Assembly: GCA_964513445.1 (NCBI GenBank)
Contig: CAZEMM010000014.1
Coordinates: 1-35,333, forward strand
Source: Butyricicoccus_A sp964513445
Lineage (GTDB): Bacteria > Bacillota > Clostridia > Oscillospirales > Butyricicoccaceae
DNA: 35,333 bases
Direction of reading: 5' to 3'
The notes under the pieces were generated by a model, which searched no databases, was not told the DNA's origin, and saw only the letters and a list, made by a program, of their open reading frames with translations. A program made the translations under genes and the position numbers. Positions 1 through 7,163 of the stretch are shown here, piece after piece. The stretch's first letter is position 1. Every line of letters begins with the position of its first letter.

Positions 1-343
1 GATCCATATCGGAGCTTCCGATAATGCCATGGACAATATGGATGTTCTTCCGCGCAATCAGCAGACTCACAAAGCTGCCGCCCAGCGAGCAGCCGTAAGC
101 GGCGTAAATGTTGCCGCAAAAGTTCTCATTTATGTATTCCTCGATTTTTGCCGTTTCCGTCAGCATATCGGGGAAAACCGTATCCTCAGTTTCATCAAAG
201 CCGTCATAGGAGACACAGACTACGTAAAAATGTTCTTTCAGTCCATCGATCACATGACCGAAATTGGCTTTCCAGTTCATACAGGTTCCCGGCAGAAGCA
301 AAATGGCCGGAGCGCTTTTTTCTCCAAATTCATAGAATTTCAT
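1..343 (-). CDS. alpha/beta hydrolase, N-terminal part (runs off left edge)
   Basis: The 114 visible residues match the N-terminal half of an alpha/beta-hydrolase. A beta strand (AILLLPGT) is followed by a Cys-Met-Asn-Trp stretch where the oxyanion hole normally lies. The nucleophile elbow is GCSLGGS, with the probable catalytic Ser near residue 86. The acid and His of the triad would lie beyond the window. The ATG at 343 is preceded by GAGGTG at good spacing, and this RBS overlaps the stop of the upstream two-helix protein, so the two are probably translationally coupled. There is no signal peptide, so it is likely cytoplasmic. The substrate cannot be deduced. Fold assignment is firm; function is not. 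Confidence 0.75.
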   Translation of the reverse strand, partial: MKFYEFGEKSAPAILLLPGTCMNWKANFGHVIDGLKEHFYVVCVSYDGFDETEDTVFPDMLTETAKIEEYINENFCGNIYAAYGCSLGGSFVSLLIARKNIHIVHGIIGSSDMD

Positions 344-353
344 ACACAACACC

Positions 354-557
354 TCACCAGATCCATACCATAACCGCCGCAATGATCACGCCTCCGACAG
401 CAAACACCGGTTCCACAGGCAGCATCACCTTCACATGGGACCACTTCTTCGGGCGGATAATCGATGATAAAGCTGGGTTTATCAGCATTCCAAATACCAG
501 CACTCCAAATGCCACCGCAAAAATCGCGCATTCTACTGCAAAAACTGTTACACTCAT
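354..557 (-). CDS. small two-helix membrane protein
   Basis: This is a 67-residue ORF with two clear hydrophobic helices, roughly residues 3-25 and 47-66, joined by a short basic loop (RPKKW). It ends 10 bases before the hydrolase start and shares its RBS region, so the two are co-transcribed. Its own RBS is weak (AGAGAGA). A much stronger RBS sits upstream at the ATG of 621 but reads in another frame, so either this ATG is used through coupling or the gene carries a frameshift in its 5' part. I do not recognise the family. Hydrophobic pattern and operon position make it probably real. Confidence 0.5.
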   Translation of the reverse strand: MSVTVFAVECAIFAVAFGVLVFGMLINPALSSIIRPKKWSHVKVMLPVEPVFAVGGVIIAAVMVWIW

Positions 558-621
558 GTTTCAAATCTCTCTTACTCTGTTTCTTTGGACATTGCGAAGA
601 GTCCGTATTATCTTTTCCCAT
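558..621 (-). other. strong RBS and ATG whose frame is broken before the membrane protein
   Basis: An AAGGAGAAGGAT ribosome binding site lies directly upstream of an ATG at 621. The first ~22 codons give a hydrophilic Lys/Ser-rich peptide beginning MGKDNTDSSQCPKK. Read on in this frame the product becomes Cys-rich and implausible down to 340. Switching by one base near 557 joins it to the two-helix protein. The likely explanations are a frameshift mutation, or a short upstream ORF that couples translation. Confidence 0.4.
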
Positions 622-657
622 ATCCTTCTCCTTGAAATTACTTGAAGTTAGCGTTGC

Positions 658-708
658 CTAACCGCCGTGCCAAATAAAAAGCCGCTTCGCACGGCTTTTT
701 TCTGACAT
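658..708 (-). CDS. 16-residue leader peptide MSEKSRAKRLFIWHGG
   Basis: A strong RBS (AAAGGAG, about 9 bases upstream) precedes ATG at 708. The ORF encodes MSEKSRAKRLFIWHGG and stops at 658, 36 bases before the ATG at 621. Its codons lie inside two competing hairpins (664-700), the architecture expected for ribosome-dependent transcription attenuation. The peptide is basic in the middle and ends with Trp-His-Gly-Gly. No function is expected for the peptide itself; what matters would be where the ribosome stalls. Too short for homology, but the RBS-ORF-terminator arrangement is convincing. Confidence 0.6.
   Translation of the reverse strand: MSEKSRAKRLFIWHGG
664..700 (-). promoter_or_regulatory. 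attenuator: alternative terminator and antiterminator hairpins
   Basis: On the minus strand AAAAAGCCG (692-700) pairs with CGGCTTTTT (676-684), followed by ATTT, giving an intrinsic terminator. Alternatively GCCGTGC (689-695) pairs with GCACGGC (664-670). The two share bases 692-695, so they exclude each other. The leader peptide is translated through both. On the plus strand the longer hairpin would be followed by six Ts. Confidence 0.6.
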
Positions 709-756
709 TGTGCGTTGCTCCTTTCCAAGACGGAAATAGCCTTGTATGTTATATTT

Positions 757-765
757 ATTATAGCA
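757..765 (-). promoter_or_regulatory. extended -10 promoter for the leader/hydrolase operon
   Basis: On the minus strand TGC is directly followed by TATAAT (757-762), a perfect extended -10 element. No good -35 box is seen at 17 bases. It lies about 50 bases upstream of the leader peptide ATG. Confidence 0.6.
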
Positions 766-800
766 TATTCAAGGCTCTTTAGCGAGATCTTTTTCCTAAA

Positions 801-1011
801 TCACATCCTGCGTGTCAATGATTTTTTAACTGCTTGTATAAAAAGGCCTGCATCACCATGGAAACAAGGAAGATTGACCGATACTTCTTGCATGGTTCGA
901 TAAACGGTATCAGAATCACCATCCTGACCGGAACTGATCCCCAAAACCATAGCTTCTTATCACATTAGCGGCATTAAACAGCGCTTTTTCGCTCATCAAG
1001 TCCTTGCTCAT
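801..1011 (-). pseudogene. degenerate small gene, frame-broken
   Basis: An excellent RBS (AAAGGAGG) precedes ATG 1011, giving 31 codons (MSKDLMSEKALFNAANVIRS, then FGDQFRSGW) to a TGA at 916-918. An overlapping frame from ATG 950 continues for 49 codons (starting MVLGISSGQDGDSD) to 801. The strong initiation signal followed by a short out-of-frame continuation suggests a relic with a frameshift rather than two genes. The family was not recognised. No promoter is obvious upstream. Confidence 0.35.
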
Positions 1012-1170
1012 AGAGAGATACCTCCTTTGTCTTTCTGATGGTATTATTTCCCTCTAATTCGCAGAGATGGATATTTCCCACAAACAGAAGGGACGGTTAG
1101 CGTGATTCAGTGCAGGGCCATGGGCTAACTTGAAGCCAGTATAAAAATATCATATCGTTCAGCCAACGTT

Positions 1171-1213
1171 CCGCCCTGCTTCATACTATCTTGGAGCAGG
1201 GCGGATTTTTTCT
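1171..1213 (+). terminator. strong intrinsic terminator, orphan
   Basis: CCGCCCTGCT (1171-1180) pairs perfectly with AGCAGGGCGG (1195-1204), followed by ATTTTTTTC. It works only for plus-strand transcription, yet no plus-strand gene lies upstream in the window. Probably the end of a lost gene. It would insulate the promoter at 1280. Confidence 0.8.
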
Positions 1214-1279
1214 TCGCCGCTCCGGTTGAACAGAATTTGTTCCGAAATCCTGCCCTTGCGCTGAAACATTGGTCATTCG

Positions 1280-1308
1280 TTGACATGCGTGGCTTTCCTC
1301 ACTATAAT
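1280..1308 (+). promoter_or_regulatory. perfect consensus sigma-A promoter
   Basis: TTGACA (1280-1285), a 17-base spacer and TATAAT (1303-1308). It drives the plus-strand run beginning at 1384, with a ~70-base leader that contains small inverted repeats such as ATGCAGTGCAT. Confidence 0.85.
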
Positions 1309-1383
1309 ATAATTGTTGGGTTATATGCTTTTTTGCATTATCATGCAGTGCATTTTATAGAGGCGATTGGGAGGAATCAAGCC

Positions 1384-1509
1384 ATGCCCACCTTTGAAAA
1401 GCCCGTCGCGGATCTCCTGTCCAAGATGGGATAAGGCACTGTGACATACGGCAGCCATGCGACGGTCGTCTCAGACGATGACGGCATCGACGACGCAAAA
1501 TTCAAGTGA
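1384..1509 (+). pseudogene. small ORF interrupted by an in-frame TAA
   Basis: GGGAGGAATCAAGCC precedes ATG 1384. The frame reads MPTFEKPVADLLSKMG, then TAA (1432-1434), then continues in the same frame as GTVTYGSHATVVSDDDG and on to TGA at 1509. Both halves look protein-like, so this is probably a ~41-residue protein carrying one nonsense mutation (or read-through). The family was not recognised. It is first after the consensus promoter, and its 3' end precedes a GGAGG that may serve the membrane protein gene. Confidence 0.4.
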
Positions 1510-1522
1510 AATTCGGTCGGAG

Positions 1523-2113
1523 GTGAGTAAAACGATCTTTGAAACAAGCAACCCGGCACGGCAGATGCTCTGGGGGAACCTTTTGCTGATTGGCTGCTGT
1601 GCATTCTATTTGTTCTGGTGGGCTATCGCATTCAAACCCACGGGCGCCATCAAGGGACTGAAATCCGGCTGGCTGTTGATTCCCGCCTTTCTTCTGGGTA
1701 TTGCCGCAGTGATCATGATTACCAAAGGGGCAAACGGCGCAGATACAGCCCAATCCTTCTTTACTGCCAGAACCGTCCTTCTAGCTGCCGTGATTTCCTA
1801 TGTTGTGCTGCTTCTTGTGACGCAGATTGTATTCCATCGGCAGGTCACAACCGAGCTTCTTTTGATTGTCGGCTGGACTGCGCTGGCTTTTCTGGAGAGC
1901 AATGCGCTTTATGGCATGGGAGTGATCACCCTGAACGGGGCGCTTGGCCTGTTTGCTGTGGCGGTCATTGCGGCGGTACTGAGCATGATCTGCTATGTGC
2001 TGTACTACGGCCTTGGCGCCCGGACAGGATATATTGACGGCATGATTCCGCTCATCCTGGTAGCTGCCTACATGGCAGTGATGGCAGTTCTCATCGTCCG
2101 TGCCGGAAACTGA
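1523..2113 (+). CDS. six-helix integral membrane protein of unknown function
   Basis: The product is ~196 residues if it starts at GTG 1523, with about six hydrophobic helices (starting LLLIGCCAFYLFWW, GWLLIPAFLLGIA, TVLLAAVISYVVLLL, ELLLIVGWTALAFL, LGLFAVAVIAAVL and MIPLILVAAYMAVMA). The start is uncertain. ATG 1457 is in frame but lacks a good RBS, and its extra residues look like out-of-frame translation of the preceding small ORF. A GGAGG abuts GTG 1523 unusually closely. The gene is 15 bases upstream of the dehydrogenase gene and surely co-transcribed. Family not recognised. Confidence 0.65.
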   Translation: MSKTIFETSNPARQMLWGNLLLIGCCAFYLFWWAIAFKPTGAIKGLKSGWLLIPAFLLGIAAVIMITKGANGADTAQSFFTARTVLLAAVISYVVLLLVTQIVFHRQVTTELLLIVGWTALAFLESNALYGMGVITLNGALGLFAVAVIAAVLSMICYVLYYGLGARTGYIDGMIPLILVAAYMAVMAVLIVRAGN

Positions 2114-2128
2114 TATTGGAAAAGCACA

Positions 2129-2956
2129 ATGGGCAAAAAAACGATTGTTATCACAGGCGCAAGCGACGGTATCGGCGCTGCTGCCGCCCGCCAGCTAAAA
2201 TCCATGGGGCATACAGTCGTGATTGTGGGTCGGAACAGAGAAAAAACAGAAAAAATCGCGGCGGAGCTGCATGCGCCCTATCATCTGGCGGATTATGGGT
2301 CGCTCAGGCAGGTCAGGCGGCTTGCGGACGAGCTAAGACAGTACGGCCGGATCGACGTGCTGGCCAACAATGCGGGCGGTGCGCTGTCAGCGAAAGCAAT
2401 TACCGCCGATGGCTTTGAAAAGACATTCCAGGTAAATTATCTGGCTCCGTTTCTTTTGACAAACCTGCTGATGGACAAGCTCTGTGCGTGTCAGGCAACG
2501 GTCATTCAGACGTCCAGCGTGGCTGCCAATCTGTTTGGCGTGGGCTTGAATCTCAACAATCTGAATTATGAGTCGAATTATCTTGCGGTGCGGGCCTATG
2601 GCGAGGCCAAGCTGGAAAACATTCTGTTTACACGGGAGCTGCACCGGCGCTATGGCGAAAGAGGTCTCCATGCGGTCGGATTCGAGCCGGGGTTAGCCAG
2701 AAGCAATTTTGCTTCTGAATCCGTTCTGTTTTTCAAGCTCATTTACCGCACTCCCCTGAAATATGCCCTTACGATCACGCCTGCCAGAAGCGCCAGACGA
2801 CTGGTGCGGCTGGCCGTTGGCGTGCCAGGAGAAGACTTTCAATGCGGCGAAGTCTACAGCTACAAGCACAAAATGCCCGTGCTGTTTCGGGATACGGACG
2901 GCCGAGCTGCCAGAGAACTCTGGGCCAAAACGCAGGGGATGCTAAAGGGGCTTTGA
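2129..2956 (+). CDS. short-chain dehydrogenase/reductase (SDR) family oxidoreductase
   Basis: A 275-residue classical SDR with an N-terminal Rossmann fold. It shows the nucleotide-binding motif TGASDGIG (9-16), an Arg after beta-2 (GRN) that suggests NADP(H), the NNAG motif (80-83), an active-site Ser near 130 (QTSS) and the Tyr157-x3-Lys161 pair (YGEAK). Length and C-terminal extension resemble the retinol-dehydrogenase/WW-oxidoreductase-like branch. The substrate is unknown. It follows the membrane protein by 15 bases, so the two may act together. Confidence 0.9.
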   Translation: MGKKTIVITGASDGIGAAAARQLKSMGHTVVIVGRNREKTEKIAAELHAPYHLADYGSLRQVRRLADELRQYGRIDVLANNAGGALSAKAITADGFEKTFQVNYLAPFLLTNLLMDKLCACQATVIQTSSVAANLFGVGLNLNNLNYESNYLAVRAYGEAKLENILFTRELHRRYGERGLHAVGFEPGLARSNFASESVLFFKLIYRTPLKYALTITPARSARRLVRLAVGVPGEDFQCGEVYSYKHKMPVLFRDTDGRAARELWAKTQGMLKGL

Positions 2957-3048
2957 ACGGTCGGGAAGCATGGTCGGCGATATAGTTTCCTGACAAAAAG
3001 ACAGATTTGCGAAACAATGATCTGTGATGCGCGAGGGGCGATGATAAT

Positions 3049-3759
3049 ATGGATACGGTAAGGCGAGGCTATGAGCCGAAGGATGCGTTGGCGTTCGGCC
3101 GAAAATCGCTGGGCAAGCTGAACGCCGCCGCCCAGGAGCTGCGGTATCTGCTGAACCGGGGCTATGATATGAAGTCTGCATCCACCTTCATCGGCAACCA
3201 CCATCTGCTCAGTGAGCGTCAGCGGCTGGCGCTGGCCAGAATCGTTTCCGCGGATACAGCCCTGGCGGAGCGCCGGCGAAAAGAGATACTCCAAGCCCCC
3301 AGGGAGTTGGTTCTGGATGGGTTCAATACGATCATTACGCTGGAGGTGGCATTGTCAGGCTCCCTGTTGCTGGCTGGAATGGATGGCACCATCCGTGATC
3401 TGGCGGGGCTGCGGGGGTCTTACCGTATTGTAGATAAAACGGTAAAGGCGGTGGATCTGCTGCTGTCACATCTGGAATTGCTGAGGGTAAAAAAGGCGCA
3501 GCTTTATTTGGATCAGCAGGTGTCCAATTCCGGACGGCTGCGTGCTTTACTGCTGGAACATGCGGCAGGCCATGCCGTAGACATTCAGGCAGAGCTGCAC
3601 CCCAGCGTGGATGGCTTACTCTCCCGTATGGAGAATGTCGTTACCTCGGACGCCATCATCCTGAATCAGTGCAGAAGCTGGTACAATCTGAACCGTCCGC
3701 TGATTGAATCCGCCGTCCCGGACGCCTGGGTTCTCAGGCTGGACGGTCTGCAAAGGTGA
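3049..3759 (+). CDS. DUF434 domain-containing protein
   Basis: This 236-residue soluble protein carries the signature DGFNTIITLEVALSG, which I associate with DUF434, followed by a region rich in Asp, Lys and Leu (DKTVKAVDLLLSHL). DUF434 proteins occur in archaea and clostridia and have no assigned function. The N-terminal ~75 residues are helical and basic. The start is ATG 3049 with a GAGGGG-type RBS. It ends 14 bases before the LigB-AMMECR1 gene, suggesting a link with the AmmeMemoRadiSam system. The 92-base gap upstream holds no clear promoter or terminator. Confidence 0.8.
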   Translation: MDTVRRGYEPKDALAFGRKSLGKLNAAAQELRYLLNRGYDMKSASTFIGNHHLLSERQRLALARIVSADTALAERRRKEILQAPRELVLDGFNTIITLEVALSGSLLLAGMDGTIRDLAGLRGSYRIVDKTVKAVDLLLSHLELLRVKKAQLYLDQQVSNSGRLRALLLEHAAGHAVDIQAELHPSVDGLLSRMENVVTSDAIILNQCRSWYNLNRPLIESAVPDAWVLRLDGLQR

Positions 3760-3773
3760 AAGGAGGAAATTTT

Positions 3774-5162
3774 ATGTCGATCATAGGTTCTATCATTGTC
3801 CCCCATCCGCCCATTATCATTCCCACTGTGGGCCGCGGGCGGGAGCGGAAGGTGCAGGCCACCATCGACGCCTATCGAGCCGCCGCAAGGCGTGTTCACG
3901 CATGGGAGCCGGAGGTGCTGATCATTACTTCGCCTCACGTCGTCCTATACGCAGACTACTTTCATATTTCGCCCGGCAAGCAAGCGGCGGGGGATATGTC
4001 CGCTTTCGGTGCTTCTTCGACACGGCTTGCTGTCGAATATGACGCATCACTGCGGGAAGAAATCATCCGGCAGGCAAAAACAGCGGGTATTCAAGCCGGA
4101 ACACTGGGAGAAAAGGATCCCGCCCTGGACCATGGCACTTTTCTGCCTCTGTACTTTCTTCGGGAGGCTGGAGTGACCTGTCCCATCGTCCGGATCGGTC
4201 TATCCGGGTTTTCGCCGCTGGAGCACTACCGGCTTGGCCAGTGCATCGCAAAAGCTGTAGACAAGCTGGGTCGAAAGGCAGTGTTTGTGGCCAGCGGTGA
4301 CCTCTCCCACAAGTTACACAAGGATGGGCCGTATGGCTTTGCCCCCGAGGGCCCGATCTTTGACGAACAGGTGACGGCGGCTATGGCTTCTGGGGATTTT
4401 CTGAAATTTCTCACCATGGATTCCGGCCTTTGTGAACGGGCGGCAGAGTGTGGCCTGCGTTCCTTTCAGATCATGGCTGGGGCGCTGGACGGCCTTGCTG
4501 TTACCCCGAAACTGCTCAGCCACGAGGGAACCTTTGGAGTGGGTTACGGCGTGGCAGTCTTCACTGTCATCGGATCAGATGAAAACCGCTGCTTTGCGAC
4601 ACAGTATGAAGCGGCAGAACAGGCACGGCTGGCAGAGCGGAAAGCGTCGGAGGATCCCTGGGTGCGGCTGGCTCGTCTGTCTCTGGAGACGTATGTCAGA
4701 ACGGGAAAACGGCTTAAAAAACTGCCGGTTGACCTGCCCGCTGAGATGACTGACCGCAGGGCGGGAGCTTTCGTTTCGCTCCACATCCACGGCCAGCTTC
4801 GAGGCTGCATCGGCAACACGGAATCAACCACCAAAAGTGTGGCGTGGGAGATCGTGCAGAGCGCCATCTCCGCCTGTTCCCGTGACCCGCGCTTTCCTCC
4901 GGTAACAATCTCCGAGCTGAACAGCCTGGAATACAGCGTGGACGTGCTGGGGAAGCCGGAGGCGATCGCCTCAAAGGCGGATCTGGATGTAAAAAAGTAT
5001 GGTGTCATCGTCTCCTGCGGAAATCGCCGCGGGCTGCTGCTGCCTGATTTGGGCGGTGTGGACACAATAGAACAGCAGATTGACATCGCCCGCCAGAAAG
5101 GCGGCATCAGTTCCCGAGAACACTACACTCTGGAGCGATTTGAGGTGGTGAGGCACACTTGA
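3774..5162 (+). CDS. AmmeMemoRadiSam system protein: LigB-like (MEMO-type) domain fused to AMMECR1 domain
   Basis: The 462-residue product has two domains. Residues ~1-265 resemble the class III extradiol dioxygenase (LigB) fold shared with MEMO1, with conserved His residues in PHPP (His11) and SPHVV (His55), SGDLSH, and LLSHEGTFG. Residues ~290-462 are an AMMECR1 domain with the hallmark LRGCIG (342-347), followed by RDPRFPP and LLLPDLG. I chose ATG 3774, which has a textbook AAAGGAGG; an upstream GTG at 3756 overlaps the previous stop. Known: families named AmmeMemoRadiSam A/B co-occur with a radical SAM enzyme, reaction unknown. The downstream gene overlaps by four bases. Confidence 0.9.
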   Translation: MSIIGSIIVPHPPIIIPTVGRGRERKVQATIDAYRAAARRVHAWEPEVLIITSPHVVLYADYFHISPGKQAAGDMSAFGASSTRLAVEYDASLREEIIRQAKTAGIQAGTLGEKDPALDHGTFLPLYFLREAGVTCPIVRIGLSGFSPLEHYRLGQCIAKAVDKLGRKAVFVASGDLSHKLHKDGPYGFAPEGPIFDEQVTAAMASGDFLKFLTMDSGLCERAAECGLRSFQIMAGALDGLAVTPKLLSHEGTFGVGYGVAVFTVIGSDENRCFATQYEAAEQARLAERKASEDPWVRLARLSLETYVRTGKRLKKLPVDLPAEMTDRRAGAFVSLHIHGQLRGCIGNTESTTKSVAWEIVQSAISACSRDPRFPPVTISELNSLEYSVDVLGKPEAIASKADLDVKKYGVIVSCGNRRGLLLPDLGGVDTIEQQIDIARQKGGISSREHYTLERFEVVRHT

Positions 5163-5986
5163 GCGTATCGTGCGAGCTGTGTTTCCACCACTGCCAATTG
5201 GAAGATGGTCAGATCGGCCTCTGCCGGGCAAGGACAAACCAATGCGGCATCATCATACCCCTCAACTATGGGAAACTCACCAGTCTGGCTCTGGATCCCA
5301 TTGAGAAAAAGCCCCTGCGCCGGTTCCACCCCGGCAGCAGGATCCTGTCCGTGGGCAGCTTTGGCTGCAATCTGCGCTGCCCCTTCTGCCAGAACCATGA
5401 GATCTCCATGGTGGGAGACGGCGAGATACAGACAGTTGAGGTCTCCCCGGAGCAGCTGGCGGATAAGGCGGTGGAACTGCGAGACCGTGGCAACATCGGA
5501 GTTGCCTACACCTATAACGAGCCGCTGGTGGGATATGAGTATGTGCGGGACTGCGCCGCCCTGATCCATGAGCGGGGCATGGTCAATGTACTGGTTACCA
5601 ACGGCACCATTGAGGAGACACCTTTCCGTACGCTGCTGCCCCTGATAGACGCGGCCAACATTGACCTGAAAGGCTTCACCCCGGCGTGGTATCGGCGGCT
5701 GGGCGGCGATCTGGAAACGGTGAAGCGCTCCATCACGCTGGCGGCGGAGCAATGCCATGTGGAGGTGACCACCCTGCTGGTTCCCGGAGAAAACGACAGC
5801 AAGGAGGAGATCCGCGCTCTGGCACGGTGGCTTGCTGGGATCGACCGGAACATTCCGCTGCACCTCAGCCGCTTTTTTCCCCGATATAAAATGCAGGATC
5901 GCCTGCCCACCTCGGTGACATCGGTATATGCTTTGGCAGAAACAGCCCGGGAGTATCTGACGTACGTCTATACCGGGAATTGCTGA
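5159..5986 (+). CDS. AmmeMemoRadiSam system radical SAM enzyme
   Basis: A 275-residue radical SAM protein. Cys70-x3-Cys74-x2-Cys77 (in GCNLRCPFC) would bind the 4Fe-4S cluster that cleaves S-adenosylmethionine. An N-terminal Cys-rich segment (CELC, CFHHC, LCRAR) precedes it, as in pyruvate-formate-lyase-activating-enzyme-like proteins. It starts at TTG 5159 within the TTGA overlap with the preceding stop, indicating translational coupling. Together with the LigB-AMMECR1 gene it forms the conserved pair of the AmmeMemoRadiSam system; the substrate and product are not known. The 3' end is followed by 89 bases without a clear terminator. Confidence 0.9.
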   Translation: MSVSCELCFHHCQLEDGQIGLCRARTNQCGIIIPLNYGKLTSLALDPIEKKPLRRFHPGSRILSVGSFGCNLRCPFCQNHEISMVGDGEIQTVEVSPEQLADKAVELRDRGNIGVAYTYNEPLVGYEYVRDCAALIHERGMVNVLVTNGTIEETPFRTLLPLIDAANIDLKGFTPAWYRRLGGDLETVKRSITLAAEQCHVEVTTLLVPGENDSKEEIRALARWLAGIDRNIPLHLSRFFPRYKMQDRLPTSVTSVYALAETAREYLTYVYTGNC

Positions 5987-6075
5987 AATAAAGCCTTTTC
6001 ACATTTACGGGGACATACGGATTTCAGAATTGGCTTTGATTGTATTCGTGGACGCTTAAAGAGGAGAATCGAATC

Positions 6076-6945
6076 ATGTTATGGCTTGTAATGGCGGCGC
6101 TGTCTGCCCTCTTCGCAGGTCTAACGTCTATTTTGGCAAAATGCGGAATCAAGAAGACGGATTCAGACGTTGCAACTGCGCTCAGGACGATTGTGGTATT
6201 GATCTTTTCGTGGATCATGGTGCTTGTTGTGGGGTCTGAAAAAACGATTGCGCAGATTGGCGCAAAGTCGTTTGCATTTCTGGTTCTGTCAGGCTTTTCG
6301 ACGGGCGCCTCATGGCTTTGTTATTTTAAGGCACTTTCCGTTGGAGATGTGAACAAGGTTGTTCCCATTGATAAGTCAAGCACAATTCTAACGGTAATTC
6401 TCGCCATCATTCTTTTCGGAGAGACAAATCATCTTGCTGTGAAGCTGGCGGGAACAGCGCTTCTTGCTGCCGGTGTCTTTCTTATGATAGAAAAGAAAAA
6501 TACAGGCAGCGGCAGTGCGGAAAAGATATGGCTGCCGTATGCAATCGGGTCGGCTTTGTTTGCCGCACTCACTTCCATTCTTGCAAAAATAGGGATTGAG
6601 GGCGTGGAGTCGAACCTTGCCACAGCGATCAGGACATGTGTGGTTCTTGTAATGGCCTGGCTGATCGTTTTCGTAAAGGGAAAACAGCGTTTCTTAAAAC
6701 AGCAGAACAAGAAAGAGCTTGTCTTTATCGGGCTGTCCGGACTTGCGACCGGAGGCTCATGGCTGTGCTACTACTATGCGATTCAAAATGGAATTGTCAG
6801 CGTTGTTGTCCCAATTGATAAACTGAGTATCGTCGTTTCGATTGCCTTTTCCTATCTAGTTTTCAAAGAGAAACTGTCCCGAAAAGCAACGATTGGGCTT
6901 GCTCTTATGGTGGCAGGAACTCTGGCAATGGCCATATTTGCGTAA
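6076..6945 (+). CDS. EamA/DMT-superfamily transporter
   Basis: A 289-residue protein with about ten transmembrane helices and two homologous EamA halves. The first begins ALFAGLTSILAKCGI and the second ALFAALTSILAKIGI, and both carry a related VVPIDK motif late in the half. This internal duplication is typical of drug/metabolite transporters that export small metabolites. The ATG 6076 is preceded by AGAGGAG; the longer frame from 6040 lacks an RBS. Its base composition is more AT-rich than the upstream operon, hinting at a separate origin. Substrate unknown. Confidence 0.88.
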   Translation: MLWLVMAALSALFAGLTSILAKCGIKKTDSDVATALRTIVVLIFSWIMVLVVGSEKTIAQIGAKSFAFLVLSGFSTGASWLCYFKALSVGDVNKVVPIDKSSTILTVILAIILFGETNHLAVKLAGTALLAAGVFLMIEKKNTGSGSAEKIWLPYAIGSALFAALTSILAKIGIEGVESNLATAIRTCVVLVMAWLIVFVKGKQRFLKQQNKKELVFIGLSGLATGGSWLCYYYAIQNGIVSVVVPIDKLSIVVSIAFSYLVFKEKLSRKATIGLALMVAGTLAMAIFA

Positions 6946-7104
6946 ATATGTATTTCGATGCGGACTGTCGGCAGGCTCTATGTACGATGGACAGATCACA
7001 GTCCGGAAGTGTACGAGCGAATGCGCGTGCGCGCACCGGACTGCATATCTGCCTGCACATTTCTTTGCATCCACTGGCTTAAGGTTGAAACGCTTCAATT
7101 AAAA
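6946..7104. other. short intergenic stretch with three mutually complementary segments
   Basis: CGGACTG occurs near 6961, its complement CAGTCCGG near 7000, and CCGGACTG again near 7037, so the middle copy can pair with either flank. A GC-rich alternating stretch (GCGCGTGCGCGC) lies between. No ORF is convincing. It may be a degraded hairpin element. Confidence 0.3.
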
Positions 7105-7147
7105 ACAGCCAAAACCGCTATGTTCTGCGGTTTTGGCTGAATTTTTT
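7105..7147. terminator. bidirectional intrinsic terminator
   Basis: CAGCCAAAACCGC pairs with GCGGTTTTGGCTG (13 base pairs) and is followed by AATTTTTT on the plus strand and TTTTTAATT on the minus strand. It separates the convergent EamA and lysS genes. Confidence 0.9.
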
Positions 7148-7163
7148 AACTATATATTGCGTT

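Noticed and set aside
29..645. Plus-strand frames of 114 and 165 codons at the left edge
   Set aside because: They are antisense to the alpha/beta hydrolase and membrane protein, whose motifs, RBSs and promoter are on the minus strand.
5123..5863. 246-codon minus-strand frame
   Set aside because: It is antisense to the radical SAM gene, which has intact cluster-binding cysteines and coupled translation.
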